19,316 bases of DNA from an uncultured bacterium (GTDB lineage: Bacteria > Actinomycetota > Coriobacteriia > Coriobacteriales > Coriobacteriaceae): the NCBI GenBank assembly GCA_905215765.1, contig CAJMRP010000028.1:1-19316 (forward strand), read 5' to 3'. Positions within the stretch are counted from its first letter, which is position 1. The number at the start of each line of letters is the position of its first letter. The notes under the pieces were generated by a model that saw nothing but the letters and a program-made list of their open reading frames with translations, was not told the DNA's origin and did not search any database. The position numbers were made by a program, and so were the translations under genes. Below are positions 1-7,079 of the stretch, piece after piece.

Positions 1-662
1 AGAACGCGGTGGTTGGGGATGCGCCGCAGCGGCTCGTCGTAGGCATAGTAGGGCTCGTATGGGGTCTTTTCGGTGGGGTCGGTCGCCTCGACAACGATAT
101 CGGCGGTGTTTTGGGTGAAAGCGCGCAAGTCGGCGACGTTCTCGGGGTCTTCGGCCACCGTCTCGGCCACGATGTCCGCCGCGCCGGCGAGCGCCTTCTC
201 GGGCGTGTCGAAGCCGGCTTCCTCGTTGACGTATGCCGCGGCGGCGTCGAGCGCGCTGCCCTTGGCCGAGGCCTGCATGATGACCATGTTGGCAAGTGGC
301 TCCAGGCCTGCCTCGCGGGCCTTCTGTGCGCGGGTCATGCGCTTTTTGCGGTAGGGCTTGTAGAGGTCCTCGACACGCTGGAGCTGCGTGGCCTCGCGAA
401 TCTGCTGTTCGAGCTCGGGCGTAAGTTTGCCCTGGGCGTCGATGAGCAGAATTACGTCCTCTTTGCGCTGTTCAAGGTTGCGCAGGTAGGACAGGCGCTC
501 GTCGAGTGCGCGCAGGGCGACGTCGTCCATGCCGCCCGTGGCTTCCTTGCGGTAGCGCGAGATAAAGGGAATGGTGTTGCCCTCGTCGATGAGCTTGACG
601 GCCGCCTCGATGTTGGCGGCCTTAAGGTTGAGCTCGCGGGCGAGCTGGGCGATAAGATCCAT
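1..662 (-). CDS. tex: Tex-family S1 RNA-binding transcription accessory protein, N-terminal part (truncated by window edge)
   Basis: Reading leftward from an ATG at 660-662, an open frame of 220 codons continues past the left edge without a stop. The translation begins MDLIAQLARELNLKA and carries hallmarks of the Tex N-terminal helical region: IPFISRYRKE at residues 31-40, then DLYKPYRKKR at 99-108 followed by GLEPLA at 119-124. Full Tex proteins are usually 700-800 residues, with a YqgF-like nuclease fold, helix-hairpin-helix motifs and a C-terminal S1 domain; those parts lie outside the window. Tex is a cytoplasmic nucleic-acid-binding protein linked to transcription and stress or toxin expression in several bacteria. 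An AAGGAG ribosome binding site (complement of 667-672) sits four bases before the ATG and supports this start. A long open frame on the opposite strand (9-680) is a codon-bias shadow. Confidence 0.93.
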   Translation of the reverse strand, partial: MDLIAQLARELNLKAANIEAAVKLIDEGNTIPFISRYRKEATGGMDDVALRALDERLSYLRNLEQRKEDVILLIDAQGKLTPELEQQIREATQLQRVEDLYKPYRKKRMTRAQKAREAGLEPLANMVIMQASAKGSALDAAAAYVNEEAGFDTPEKALAGAADIVAETVAEDPENVADLRAFTQNTADIVVEATDPTEKTPYEPYYAYDEPLRRIPNHRV

Positions 663-719
663 GAAACTCCTTGCGTTTAAGGTGCGTTTGCAGCACAGGG
701 CTACCAAGGATACCACCCG

Positions 720-740
720 CCCCAAAAGACTGTTTTGGGG
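720..740. other. Short perfect hairpin upstream of tex
   Basis: ccccaaaa (720-727) and ttttgggg (733-740) form an 8-bp inverted repeat around the loop gactg. No T run follows on either strand, so it is not an obvious intrinsic terminator. It lies about 60 bp upstream of the tex start and could be an operator or a 5' UTR stem. Confidence 0.4.
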
Positions 741-756
741 CCGCGCCATGAAAACG

Positions 757-892
757 GCCTATCTACTACGTTTGAACCGTATTGGTCGACCATCCCCCGG
801 TTTTCCGAAAATATGCAACCCGTCTACCTGCGGTTTTTATTTCGAGAAATTTGGCATGGTTGAGGGCGATCGGCTAAACGTAGTAGATAGGC
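757..892. repeat. Inverted-repeat element E1 (family with E2 at 11755-11910)
   Basis: A perfect 17-bp inverted repeat (757-773 and 876-892) encloses 102 bp. The interior contains ttttccgaaaat (801-812) followed by tctacctgcggttt (823-836). The same two blocks, in the same order and spacing, occur inside E2 at 11755-11910, whose interior is 104 bp. The arms share only a tactacg-type core and otherwise differ, yet each pairs perfectly with its own partner. No target-site duplication is evident and there is no internal gene. It lies in the 5' region of tex. Confidence 0.75.
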
Positions 893-965
893 GCGTTTCG
901 TGGCGAACGAATCAAGCCGAGGTGCAAAATAGCCCCCGCCCCAGAAAAATCGTCGGCAAGGTAGC

Positions 966-1001
966 AAAATGCCCCGCGGGCAGGAGGCTGCTCGCGGGGC
1001 A
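966..1001 (-). terminator. Rho-independent terminator of the SDR-MFS-Gfo/Idh operon
   Basis: On the minus strand, a 9-bp GC-rich stem (970-978 with 993-1001) plus an inner gcag/ctgc stem is followed by TTTT (complement of 966-969). It lies about 70 bp past the stop of the Gfo/Idh/MocA gene, where the operon would end. The T run is short, so termination may be partial. Confidence 0.7.
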
Positions 1002-1073
1002 AAGAAGAGGGGCTTGTTGGTGACGGACCGAAGGGTTCGGCATGGGGTTTCTGCCGCGGTCGCTCTTAAGGCA

Positions 1074-2114
1074 TTACAGCTCGACGAGCTGGCCGGTCTC
1101 GGCGGCCTCCTTGATAGCGTTGAGAAGCGTGAGCGTCTTAACGTTGTCGGCGGGGGTCACGACGGGCTCGACCTCGCGGCGGACAACCTTCACAAAGTGC
1201 TTGAGCTGCATCTTGTGCGGCAGTGCCGGGTCGACGGCCGGAATCTCCATCTGCAGCGGCTTGTGCCAGTTGGAGGCGCCGTCGTAGGAGAACTGGTGCA
1301 GGCGGGGCAGCGACAGGGCGCCCTTAGTGCCGCCGATAAAGTAGGCGTCGGCGTCGAAGGGGCGGTACTGCGGATCCTCGCGAGCGGTTGCTTCCCAGTT
1401 CCAGGGGCTGGCGGTGGCGTCGGAGATGGTCATGCTTGCGAGCGCGCCATCGGCAAAACGGACGTTGACCACGGCGGAGTCCTCGGTCTCAAAACCGCGG
1501 GCGGCGCTGGACTGCATACCCTGGACGGCAACGGGCTCGCCCAGCAGGTAACGGAGCAGGTCGACGTCGTGAACCAGGTTGACCAGGATCGGGCCGGCAC
1601 CCTTCTTGCGGCGCCATTCGACATCGAAATACTCGTCGTTCTTATAGATCATGTAGTGGAAGCTCGACACGGTGAGCTTGCCCAGCTCGCCGGACTCGAT
1701 GATCTCCTTGGCCTTGTTGACGAAGGGGTTGTGGCGACGGTGCTGGCCCACGAGCACGGGCACGCCGGCGGTCTCGGCCTCGGCAGCGAAAGCCTGGGCA
1801 TCCTCGAGATCGTTGGAGATCGGCTTTTCGATCAACGGCACGATATTGCGCTTCACAGCCTCGCGAGCAACGCCCAGGTGCAGGTCGTTGGGGGTGGCGA
1901 TAATGACGGCCTCGGGCTTGACCTCGTCCATCATCTGGGCGGGATCGGTGTAAAACGGCACGCCGGCGGCCTCGGCCGTGGCGCGGGCGCCCTCAAAGGC
2001 GTCAGCGATGGCGACGAGCTCGGCCTCGGGCTCCTCGGTGACAAAGCGGATGTGGTTGCGGCCCATGGCGCCGGCGCCGATAACGGCAATGCGGACGGGG
2101 TTGAGCTCAGACAT
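1074..2114 (-). CDS. Gfo/Idh/MocA family NAD(P)-dependent oxidoreductase
   Basis: 346 residues, a normal length for the family. The N-terminal Rossmann domain shows GAGAMG at residues 13-18 and the family signature EKP at 96-98, whose Lys usually takes part in catalysis. The C-terminal half has GPILVNLVHDVDLLRYLLGEP, the usual region around the catalytic His (His182). The Asp often found four residues before that His is Val178 here, as in some subgroups. Such enzymes oxidise or reduce sugars, inositols and related polyols in the cytoplasm; the substrate cannot be told from sequence. An AAGGAG site (complement of 2120-2125) lies five bases before the ATG. It is the last gene of a unit with the MFS transporter (67-bp gap) and SDR dehydrogenase, suggesting uptake and oxidation of one carbohydrate-like compound. 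Confidence 0.92.
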   Translation of the reverse strand: MSELNPVRIAVIGAGAMGRNHIRFVTEEPEAELVAIADAFEGARATAEAAGVPFYTDPAQMMDEVKPEAVIIATPNDLHLGVAREAVKRNIVPLIEKPISNDLEDAQAFAAEAETAGVPVLVGQHRRHNPFVNKAKEIIESGELGKLTVSSFHYMIYKNDEYFDVEWRRKKGAGPILVNLVHDVDLLRYLLGEPVAVQGMQSSAARGFETEDSAVVNVRFADGALASMTISDATASPWNWEATAREDPQYRPFDADAYFIGGTKGALSLPRLHQFSYDGASNWHKPLQMEIPAVDPALPHKMQLKHFVKVVRREVEPVVTPADNVKTLTLLNAIKEAAETGQLVEL

Positions 2115-2181
2115 TTCGACTCCTTAATAGTGGTGGCGGTGGAATGCGGCAAGGGGACGGCCCTTGCCGCATCAAGCAAAA

Positions 2182-3438
2182 CTAAGCGGACTTCTTCTTG
2201 CTGTCGGAGACCATCATGTAGACGGTGAGCACGACGGCGATGGCGGCGATCACAATGGCGCCGTAGAAGGACTGCTGGTAGGCGGCGCTGCCGGCCTCGG
2301 CGTGATACAGCACGGCGGTGATGGGCTGGCTGATCCAGGTGGAAGCGGCGTAGCCCAAAAACATGATGCCGTAGTTGACACCGATGTTGCTGGTGCCAAA
2401 GGCGCCACCGGTGAGCGGCGGGTAGATGACGAGCAGGGCGCCAAAGCTAAAGCCGAGCAGGGCGAGCGCAACAAAGAACATGGCCTGCGTAAAGCTCATC
2501 GACATGATGACGAGTGCGACGATGGTGACGACAAGGCTGATGAGCAGCGACTTATAGGCGCCGAGCTTGTCGATGATCTGGCCAAAGGACAGACGGCCAA
2601 CCAGGTTGGCGCAGGTGTTGACGGAGACCACCACACCGCCGAGGGCGACGGCCGCGGCGCTCGTGGGGTCGGCGAAGAGTTGAACGGCGGCGATGGAGGC
2701 AACCTTGCCCACGAGCAGGGTGCCCGCGGTGGCGGCAAAGGCGAAGGTGACGATGAGGACCCAGAAGCGCGGGGTCTTGACCATCTCGCCCGGGGTGAGG
2801 TCGCCGAAGGTGCCGGCATGTGCGCCACCCTTGGGGACCTCGAAGCCCTCGGGCAGCCAGCCGGCCTCGGGGGCCTTCAGGAATAGGGCGGAGGCGGCGA
2901 TCATCACAAAGAAGATGACGCCGAGCGCCTTAAGGGCGCCAAAGATGCCCAGGCTCGGGATGAGCAGCGAGGCGAGCACCGGGGACAGCACGGCGGGACC
3001 GGCGGTCGAAGCGGCCAGGGTGATGCCGGAGGCGAGACCCTTCTTGTCGATGAACCACTTTTGACCGGTGGTGAGCGCGGGGTTGTAGCCCAGGCCGTTG
3101 CCGATGGCGGCGACGAGCGAGAACCACAGGTAGAACTGCCACGGCTCGGTGACGGTACCGGACATGAACCAGCCCATGCCGTAGCACACGGCGGCGGCGA
3201 TAACGACGTTGCGCGGGCCGATCTTATCGGAGATGCGGCCGGCGAAGATGCCCGTCACGGCCATGATGGTCTGGAAGACGGGAAAAGCCCAGGTAAGGGC
3301 GCTCGACCACTCGGGGTAGACGGCGAGCAGATTCTTGCTCACGACGGAATACAGCGCGATGGAGCTGATAAAGAACATGGTGACGCACGCGGCGGAAAGC
3401 ACTACGGCGCGACCCTTGTTGGAGTTGCTGGAAGCCAT
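2182..3438 (-). CDS. MFS transporter, oxalate/formate antiporter (OFA)-like
   Basis: 418 residues with about 12 hydrophobic segments. The cytoplasmic loop after the second helix carries GRISDKIGPRNV, the MFS motif A region, and the second half repeats it as GRLSFGQIIDKLGAYK. The segments TPRFWVLIVTFAFA and NIGVNYGIMFLGYAAS are typical of the OFA subgroup, which includes oxalate/formate exchangers and other monocarboxylate carriers. It acts in the cytoplasmic membrane; the substrate is unknown. It sits between an SDR and a Gfo/Idh/MocA dehydrogenase with gaps of 66-67 bp, so it probably moves the substrate or product of those enzymes. An AAAGAG-like ribosome binding site precedes the ATG. The basic C-terminus (SDSKKKSA) is expected to be cytoplasmic. 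Confidence 0.9.
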   Translation of the reverse strand: MASSNSNKGRAVVLSAACVTMFFISSIALYSVVSKNLLAVYPEWSSALTWAFPVFQTIMAVTGIFAGRISDKIGPRNVVIAAAVCYGMGWFMSGTVTEPWQFYLWFSLVAAIGNGLGYNPALTTGQKWFIDKKGLASGITLAASTAGPAVLSPVLASLLIPSLGIFGALKALGVIFFVMIAASALFLKAPEAGWLPEGFEVPKGGAHAGTFGDLTPGEMVKTPRFWVLIVTFAFAATAGTLLVGKVASIAAVQLFADPTSAAAVALGGVVVSVNTCANLVGRLSFGQIIDKLGAYKSLLISLVVTIVALVIMSMSFTQAMFFVALALLGFSFGALLVIYPPLTGGAFGTSNIGVNYGIMFLGYAASTWISQPITAVLYHAEAGSAAYQQSFYGAIVIAAIAVVLTVYMMVSDSKKKSA

Positions 3439-3504
3439 TTGACTCTTTCTAATCGATACGGGGGAGGAGCGGGCGTGTCCGCGGGGCCTCCCTGTCAGGT
3501 TGGT

Positions 3505-4386
3505 TTACTGGTCGGTCGGCTTGGCGACGCCGGACTCATCGGACCAGAGCTCGACACCCTTGTTCTTAAGGTAGTTGTCGGCATAGGCGCGACGGCCGCC
3601 GGGCTTGGCGGTGAGGTCGCCCATCATATTGGAGAAGCCGCCATCGACCTTGATGGCGTCGCCGGTGGTAAAGTCCGAGCGCTTGGACGCCAGGAACATG
3701 ACGGCGTTGGCGATATCGCTGACCTCGCCGATGCGACGCGTGGCGATCAGACGGCTGCGGCTCTTTTCGACCTCGGGATCGGCGTAGAAGTTGGCTGACA
3801 TCGGGGTCTTAACGAAGCAAGGCTCGACGCAGTTGGAGCGCACGCCGTAGGGGCCCCACTCGGCAGCCAGCATCTTGGACATCATGTTGACGCCCGCCTT
3901 GGTGGAGCTGTACACGCCCGAGAACGTCTCGGGGGAGTGACTGGCGACGGTCGAGATGTGCACCAAGCGGCCCTGGCCGGCCTTGATCATCTCGCGACCA
4001 AAGCGCTGCGAGGTGATGAAGTAACCGGTGAGGTTGACGTTGATGACCTCGTTCCAGTCGGAGAGCGGCAGGTCTTCCATAGCTGCGAAGCGCAGGATGC
4101 CGGCGGTGTTGACGAGAACGTCGACGCGGCCGAAGTCGGCGATGGTGGCATCGACGGCGGCCTGAACCTCGGCCTCGTCGGTGGCGTTCATCTTGTAACC
4201 CTCGGCGTGGATGCCAAACTCGGCGGCGAGGTCGGCGGCTGCGGCCTTGACCTTTTCCTCGTTCAGATCGAGCAGGACGACGTTGGCGCCGTTGCGGGCG
4301 AACTCACGGCAAATCTCGACGCCCATACCGCCGAGCGCGCCAGTCACGGCGCAGACATCGCCCTCGAGCTTAAGCCAGTTGCTCAT
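3505..4386 (-). CDS. SDR family NAD(P)-dependent oxidoreductase with C-terminal tail
   Basis: 293 residues. The classical short-chain dehydrogenase pattern is complete: TGALGGMG at 15-22 binds the cofactor, Asp40 ends the second strand (favouring NAD over NADP), NTAG is at 93-96, Asn116 is in the active site, Ser145/Thr146 lie at the catalytic Ser position, and Tyr159-x3-Lys163 is the catalytic pair. The usual end of the fold is VDGGF (247-251); 42 more residues follow, including a basic and aromatic stretch, longer than the standard 250-residue enzyme. It is the first gene of the leftward unit and starts 241 bp from the divergent LysR gene. A role in oxidising a sugar acid, polyol or similar hydroxy compound is inferred from its neighbours. 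It does not look like the known Collinsella 7-beta-hydroxysteroid dehydrogenase. Confidence 0.92.
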   Translation of the reverse strand: MSNWLKLEGDVCAVTGALGGMGVEICREFARNGANVVLLDLNEEKVKAAAADLAAEFGIHAEGYKMNATDEAEVQAAVDATIADFGRVDVLVNTAGILRFAAMEDLPLSDWNEVINVNLTGYFITSQRFGREMIKAGQGRLVHISTVASHSPETFSGVYSSTKAGVNMMSKMLAAEWGPYGVRSNCVEPCFVKTPMSANFYADPEVEKSRSRLIATRRIGEVSDIANAVMFLASKRSDFTTGDAIKVDGGFSNMMGDLTAKPGGRRAYADNYLKNKGVELWSDESGVAKPTDQ

Positions 4387-4627
4387 AGGAACTTCCCTTC
4401 TTGTCTTCTTGTGCCTCCCTGTGGGTCGCTCCCATTAACCGACCCACGTGGTTTTCGCTGGTTATCGTATGCTTTGCATTTGCGCAGGTGAATTGCATAT
4501 TTGTTAGAATGGCGTTAACCGTAGGTTTATAGCTTGCAAGACGATGCGCCTTTAATTGAGTGTGTGACCTGCCAAAACAACCCCCTTCGGCAGTTCATTG
4601 CCATGCGTCTGGAAACAGGAGATTGAC
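4387..4627. promoter_or_regulatory. Divergent control region between SDR operon and LysR gene
   Basis: This 241-bp interval must hold both divergent promoters. An 8-bp inverted repeat gtgggtcg/cgacccac (4421-4428 and 4440-4447) lies near the SDR start, possibly in its leader. The near-palindrome atgctttgcat (4469-4479) and a second ttgcat (4494-4499, 20 bp after the first) are candidate LysR half-sites in a more AT-rich stretch. LysR-type regulators commonly bind such divergent regions; which repeat is the operator is inference. Confidence 0.5.
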
Positions 4628-5506
4628 GTGTACGATCGACGACTCGAGGCCATATCGGCCGCCGCGGAGCTGGGAAGCTTCTCGCGCGCGGCGGCAAAAT
4701 TGCGCGTGTCGACTCCGGCGCTCGTCAAGCAGGTGTCGGGCTTCGAGGCCGAGTTTGGCATCACGTTGTTCGAGCGCTCGCATTCGGGTGTTAAGGTGAC
4801 GCCGGCGGGCGCTCTGCTGGTGGACGACGCGCGCTCGATCATGCGGCAGTCCGAGGATGCGCTGCGTCGCGCCCGACGCGCGGCGGGCGATGGCGGTGCC
4901 GTGCGTCTGGGCGTGTCGATGATGTGCCCGGGGCGCCAAACGCTGTCGATGTGGACGGACGTACACGAGCTGGAGCCATCGTTGCGCTTCGAGATCGTGC
5001 CGGTGAGCGACCTCTACGACGAACGCGAATCCGTCATGCGCAGCCTTGGTCGCGAGGTGGATGTAGTGCAGTCGAGTTTTTCGACCCCGCGCTGGGGCGA
5101 CGCCTGCCAAAAGCTCCGCATCGTTAACGTACCGTTTTATATCGACGTGCCGCGCACGAGCCCGCTGGCGCGCAAGAATCGCATTACGGTTGCCGACCTG
5201 GAGGGCATGCGTCTGCGCGTACTCCGCCACGGCAACGACGCTATGGACAGCCTGCGTATCGATCTTTTGGCAGACGGCGGCGTGGACGTGATCGACGTGG
5301 ACAGCTTTGACTTTGCGCTCTTTAACGAGGCAGAGGAAAAGGGCGACGCGGTGCTCACCTGCGGCGCATGGTCGGGGGTGCACCCGGCCTTTGTGGGCGT
5401 ACCGTTCCTGTGCGGCCGAGAGGTGCCGGTCTTTTTGCACTATCCGCTCGAGCCCACCCTCCAAGTACAAAAATTCGTCAACGCCATGGCCCAACTCCTC
5501 AAGTAG
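4628..5506 (+). CDS. LysR-type transcriptional regulator
   Basis: 292 residues from a GTG at 4628. An AGGAG at 4617-4621 lies six bases before this GTG, which is why I prefer it to the in-frame TTG at 4598. The N-terminal 60 residues form the LysR winged helix-turn-helix (FSRAAAKLRVSTPALVKQVSGFE, then LFERSHSGVKVTPAG). A linker helix follows, then a periplasmic-binding-protein-like effector domain from about residue 88. It is divergent from the SDR-MFS-Gfo/Idh unit, the classic arrangement for a LysR regulator controlling its neighbours in response to a pathway compound. The effector domain is divergent and gives no clue to the ligand. No clear terminator is seen in the 43 bp before the convergent GGDEF gene. 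Confidence 0.93.
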   Translation: MYDRRLEAISAAAELGSFSRAAAKLRVSTPALVKQVSGFEAEFGITLFERSHSGVKVTPAGALLVDDARSIMRQSEDALRRARRAAGDGGAVRLGVSMMCPGRQTLSMWTDVHELEPSLRFEIVPVSDLYDERESVMRSLGREVDVVQSSFSTPRWGDACQKLRIVNVPFYIDVPRTSPLARKNRITVADLEGMRLRVLRHGNDAMDSLRIDLLADGGVDVIDVDSFDFALFNEAEEKGDAVLTCGAWSGVHPAFVGVPFLCGREVPVFLHYPLEPTLQVQKFVNAMAQLLK

Positions 5507-5549
5507 CCAAAAGAGTCCCGTCCCAAATTAGCTACCCTTTGCTACGGGT

Positions 5550-6641
5550 TTAGCGGTCCTCGCGTTGCGGCCCGGCTGCCTCGGCTGTCTTTACGCGGTT
5601 CTTATCGACGTACATGTTCTTGTCGGCCTGGGAAAAGAGTTCGCGCATGGTAGGCGGCTCGTCAAAATCGCTGGAAAGCGCATAGCCCACCGCGTAGCTG
5701 ATGGGCATATCGGGGTGGACTTCGGAATACTCGTTCACGTTCGCGCGAATCCGAGTGAGACAAGATTCCACAGCGGCTCGGTCGGCATCCCGCAGCACCG
5801 CGATAAACTCATCGCCGCCGTCGCGACCCACAAAGCACGTCTCCGACGCCACACTTCCCAGTTGTTGGGCAAAAGAGCGAATGTATTCATCGCCCTTCTC
5901 ATGGCCGAAGTTGTTATTGACCATATGCAGATTGTTAAGGTCGAAGACGCACACCGCAACGGGCTCCTCCGCGGAGACAGGCTGCTCCTGCCCCAAGATC
6001 TCCTCGCACTTGTTCTTGTTGGGCAGCCCCGTGGCTTCGTCGAGATAGACTTTGCTCTGCAGTTCGCGATTGAGCGCGGCGGTGCGCACCGCGCGAACGA
6101 GTTCGACCGCAAAGGTCGCCACCAAGCCCACGATGTCGATGATCACCAGGCCCTCGAGATAGTTGAGCGCCGACGCCTTCTCCTGAGAGTAGTCCTCTGC
6201 GAGTCGCGTAGCATCGTCGCAAATGCCAAAGAACTCCTCGCTCATGGAGATGATGTCGGTGTTCTCATAGCCGACTTCGCGCACGCGGATGATCTCGGTG
6301 CAAAGCTCATCAAAATAATTTGCAAGCTCGGTCATCTTTGCCTGATACTCATCGTCGTCGAGACGGACGAGGTTGAGGTCGTCACTTCCGTAACGCAAAC
6401 CGTTGATGTATGAATCCACGGCTTTAAGCAGGTCATCTTGAGGCTGGCCCGCGTCCTCGAGCTTAACGATTCGCTGCGTGGTACCGCGCACCAGACCGGC
6501 GTAGTTGACCACACGCGCCGTGCCCTGGATATCGGAGACGAGCAGCATAACATTGATGAAGAAGAAGATGAGAACTGCCGTGAGCACCATCATGAGCAGG
6601 CGCACCGCCTGGCCGGCCTTCTTGGCGACAGAAGTATTCAC
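5550..6641 (-). CDS. Membrane-anchored GGDEF protein (probable diguanylate cyclase)
   Basis: 363 residues. A first transmembrane helix lies at about 13-36 and a second at about 163-185. Between them is an extracytoplasmic, mostly helical domain of about 125 residues. The segment NYAGLVRGTTQRIVKLE at its start resembles the PilJ/NIT-type four-helix sensor region. The cytoplasmic part begins with LYDEATGLPNK-like sequence (YLDEATGLPNKNK, 199-211), has the metal-binding DLNNL (234-238) and an intact GGDEF motif at 275-279, so synthesis of cyclic di-GMP from two GTP is expected. The RxxD product-inhibition site expected just upstream (about 266-269) is absent. It stands alone, convergent with the LysR gene. 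A GGGGAG site precedes the ATG. Confidence 0.9.
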   Translation of the reverse strand: MNTSVAKKAGQAVRLLMMVLTAVLIFFFINVMLLVSDIQGTARVVNYAGLVRGTTQRIVKLEDAGQPQDDLLKAVDSYINGLRYGSDDLNLVRLDDDEYQAKMTELANYFDELCTEIIRVREVGYENTDIISMSEEFFGICDDATRLAEDYSQEKASALNYLEGLVIIDIVGLVATFAVELVRAVRTAALNRELQSKVYLDEATGLPNKNKCEEILGQEQPVSAEEPVAVCVFDLNNLHMVNNNFGHEKGDEYIRSFAQQLGSVASETCFVGRDGGDEFIAVLRDADRAAVESCLTRIRANVNEYSEVHPDMPISYAVGYALSSDFDEPPTMRELFSQADKNMYVDKNRVKTAEAAGPQREDR

Positions 6642-6831
6642 AAGTTCACTCCCCTAAATGACAAAAGAACAGGTAGCACGCAGTGTGCTGAAATTCATGG
6701 GTGGTTAACTCTACCATATGGGCCAGCAGCCTCAAACTGCAGCAGACGCTCGTCCAAATTGGCGTGACGCTTGCCTTGTTGTTCTTGACCTGGCCGCGCT
6801 ATCGGACATGCTTCTGGTCTTGGATCACCAT

Positions 6832-7003
6832 GGGAAAGCTCATCCCGTTTTGTGCGTCTAGAGTGGGATGCGGCTTCCCAAAGGTGCCGTTAGGGGAAAT
6901 CACATCCCGGTTTACTCCCTTGAAATGGGATGCCGTTTCCCGGAGGGGGTCCAGCGGGAAACGGCATCCCATTTTGGCCCGAAAAGTGGGATACGGTTTC
7001 CGG
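6832..7003. repeat. Array of six alternating inverted copies of a gggatgccgtttccc-like motif
   Basis: Six related units alternate in orientation with centres about 30 bp apart: gggaaagctcatccc (6832-6846, reverse), gtgggatgcggcttccc (6863-6879, forward), gggaaatcacatccc (6894-6908, reverse), aaatgggatgccgtttcccg (6923-6942, forward), its exact reverse complement (6955-6974), and agtgggatacggtttccgg (6985-7003, forward). Units four and five form a perfect 20-bp stem with a 12-nt loop; units two and three pair imperfectly. Each unit is itself a quasi-palindrome with ggga/tccc ends. It lies beyond the exporter operon's terminator and upstream of the GGDEF gene. Confidence 0.8.
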
Positions 7004-7012
7004 CCGGCATGA

Positions 7013-7051
7013 AAAAAGCCTCCGCAGCTCGTGTGGCTGCGGAGGCTTTTT
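7013..7051 (-). terminator. Strong intrinsic terminator after the ABC exporter operon (bidirectional)
   Basis: A perfect 15-bp inverted repeat (7013-7027 with 7037-7051, core agcctccgcag/ctgcggaggct) encloses a 9-nt loop. It has a run of A on the left and T on the right, so it can terminate transcripts from either side. The operon it serves is the marR-ABC-ABC unit, which ends about 120 bp to its right. Confidence 0.9.
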
Positions 7052-7079
7052 CGTTGCGGTGCATTGTGTTTGGGTCGTT

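Larger units (their letters stand above)
663..1073. other. Gene-free interval between tex and the dehydrogenase/transporter operon
   Basis: These 411 bases hold no credible gene. They must contain the promoter of tex, which reads left. From left to right I see the tex ribosome binding site, a short perfect hairpin at 720-740 (8-bp stem, loop gactg, no T run), inverted-repeat element E1 at 757-892, and the terminator of the operon arriving from the right at 966-1001. The plus-strand open frames crossing it look like noise. Confidence 0.7.

Noticed and set aside
663..1073. Riboswitch or T-box in the tex leader
   Set aside because: The structure present is the E1 inverted repeat, which recurs before an unrelated gene; no known riboswitch core was recognised.
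969..2228. 419-codon plus-strand open frame opposite the Gfo/Idh/MocA gene
   Set aside because: Mirror frame produced by GC-rich codon bias; low-complexity Gly/Val/His/Asp-rich translation, no family resemblance, while the minus strand encodes a textbook dehydrogenase.
3505..4386. Hydroxysteroid (bile acid) dehydrogenase of the Collinsella 7-beta type
   Set aside because: Sequence around the cofactor and active-site motifs does not match what I recall of that enzyme, and the operon with a sugar-type Gfo/Idh/MocA dehydrogenase suggests another substrate.
6832..7003. CRISPR array
   Set aside because: Units alternate in orientation, are diverged, too short, and have no spacer organisation or adjacent cas genes.
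6701..7012. 103-codon plus-strand open frame, and a 112-codon minus-strand frame at 6890-7228
   Set aside because: Both run through the alternating repeat array or the terminator, lack ribosome binding sites and resemble nothing known.
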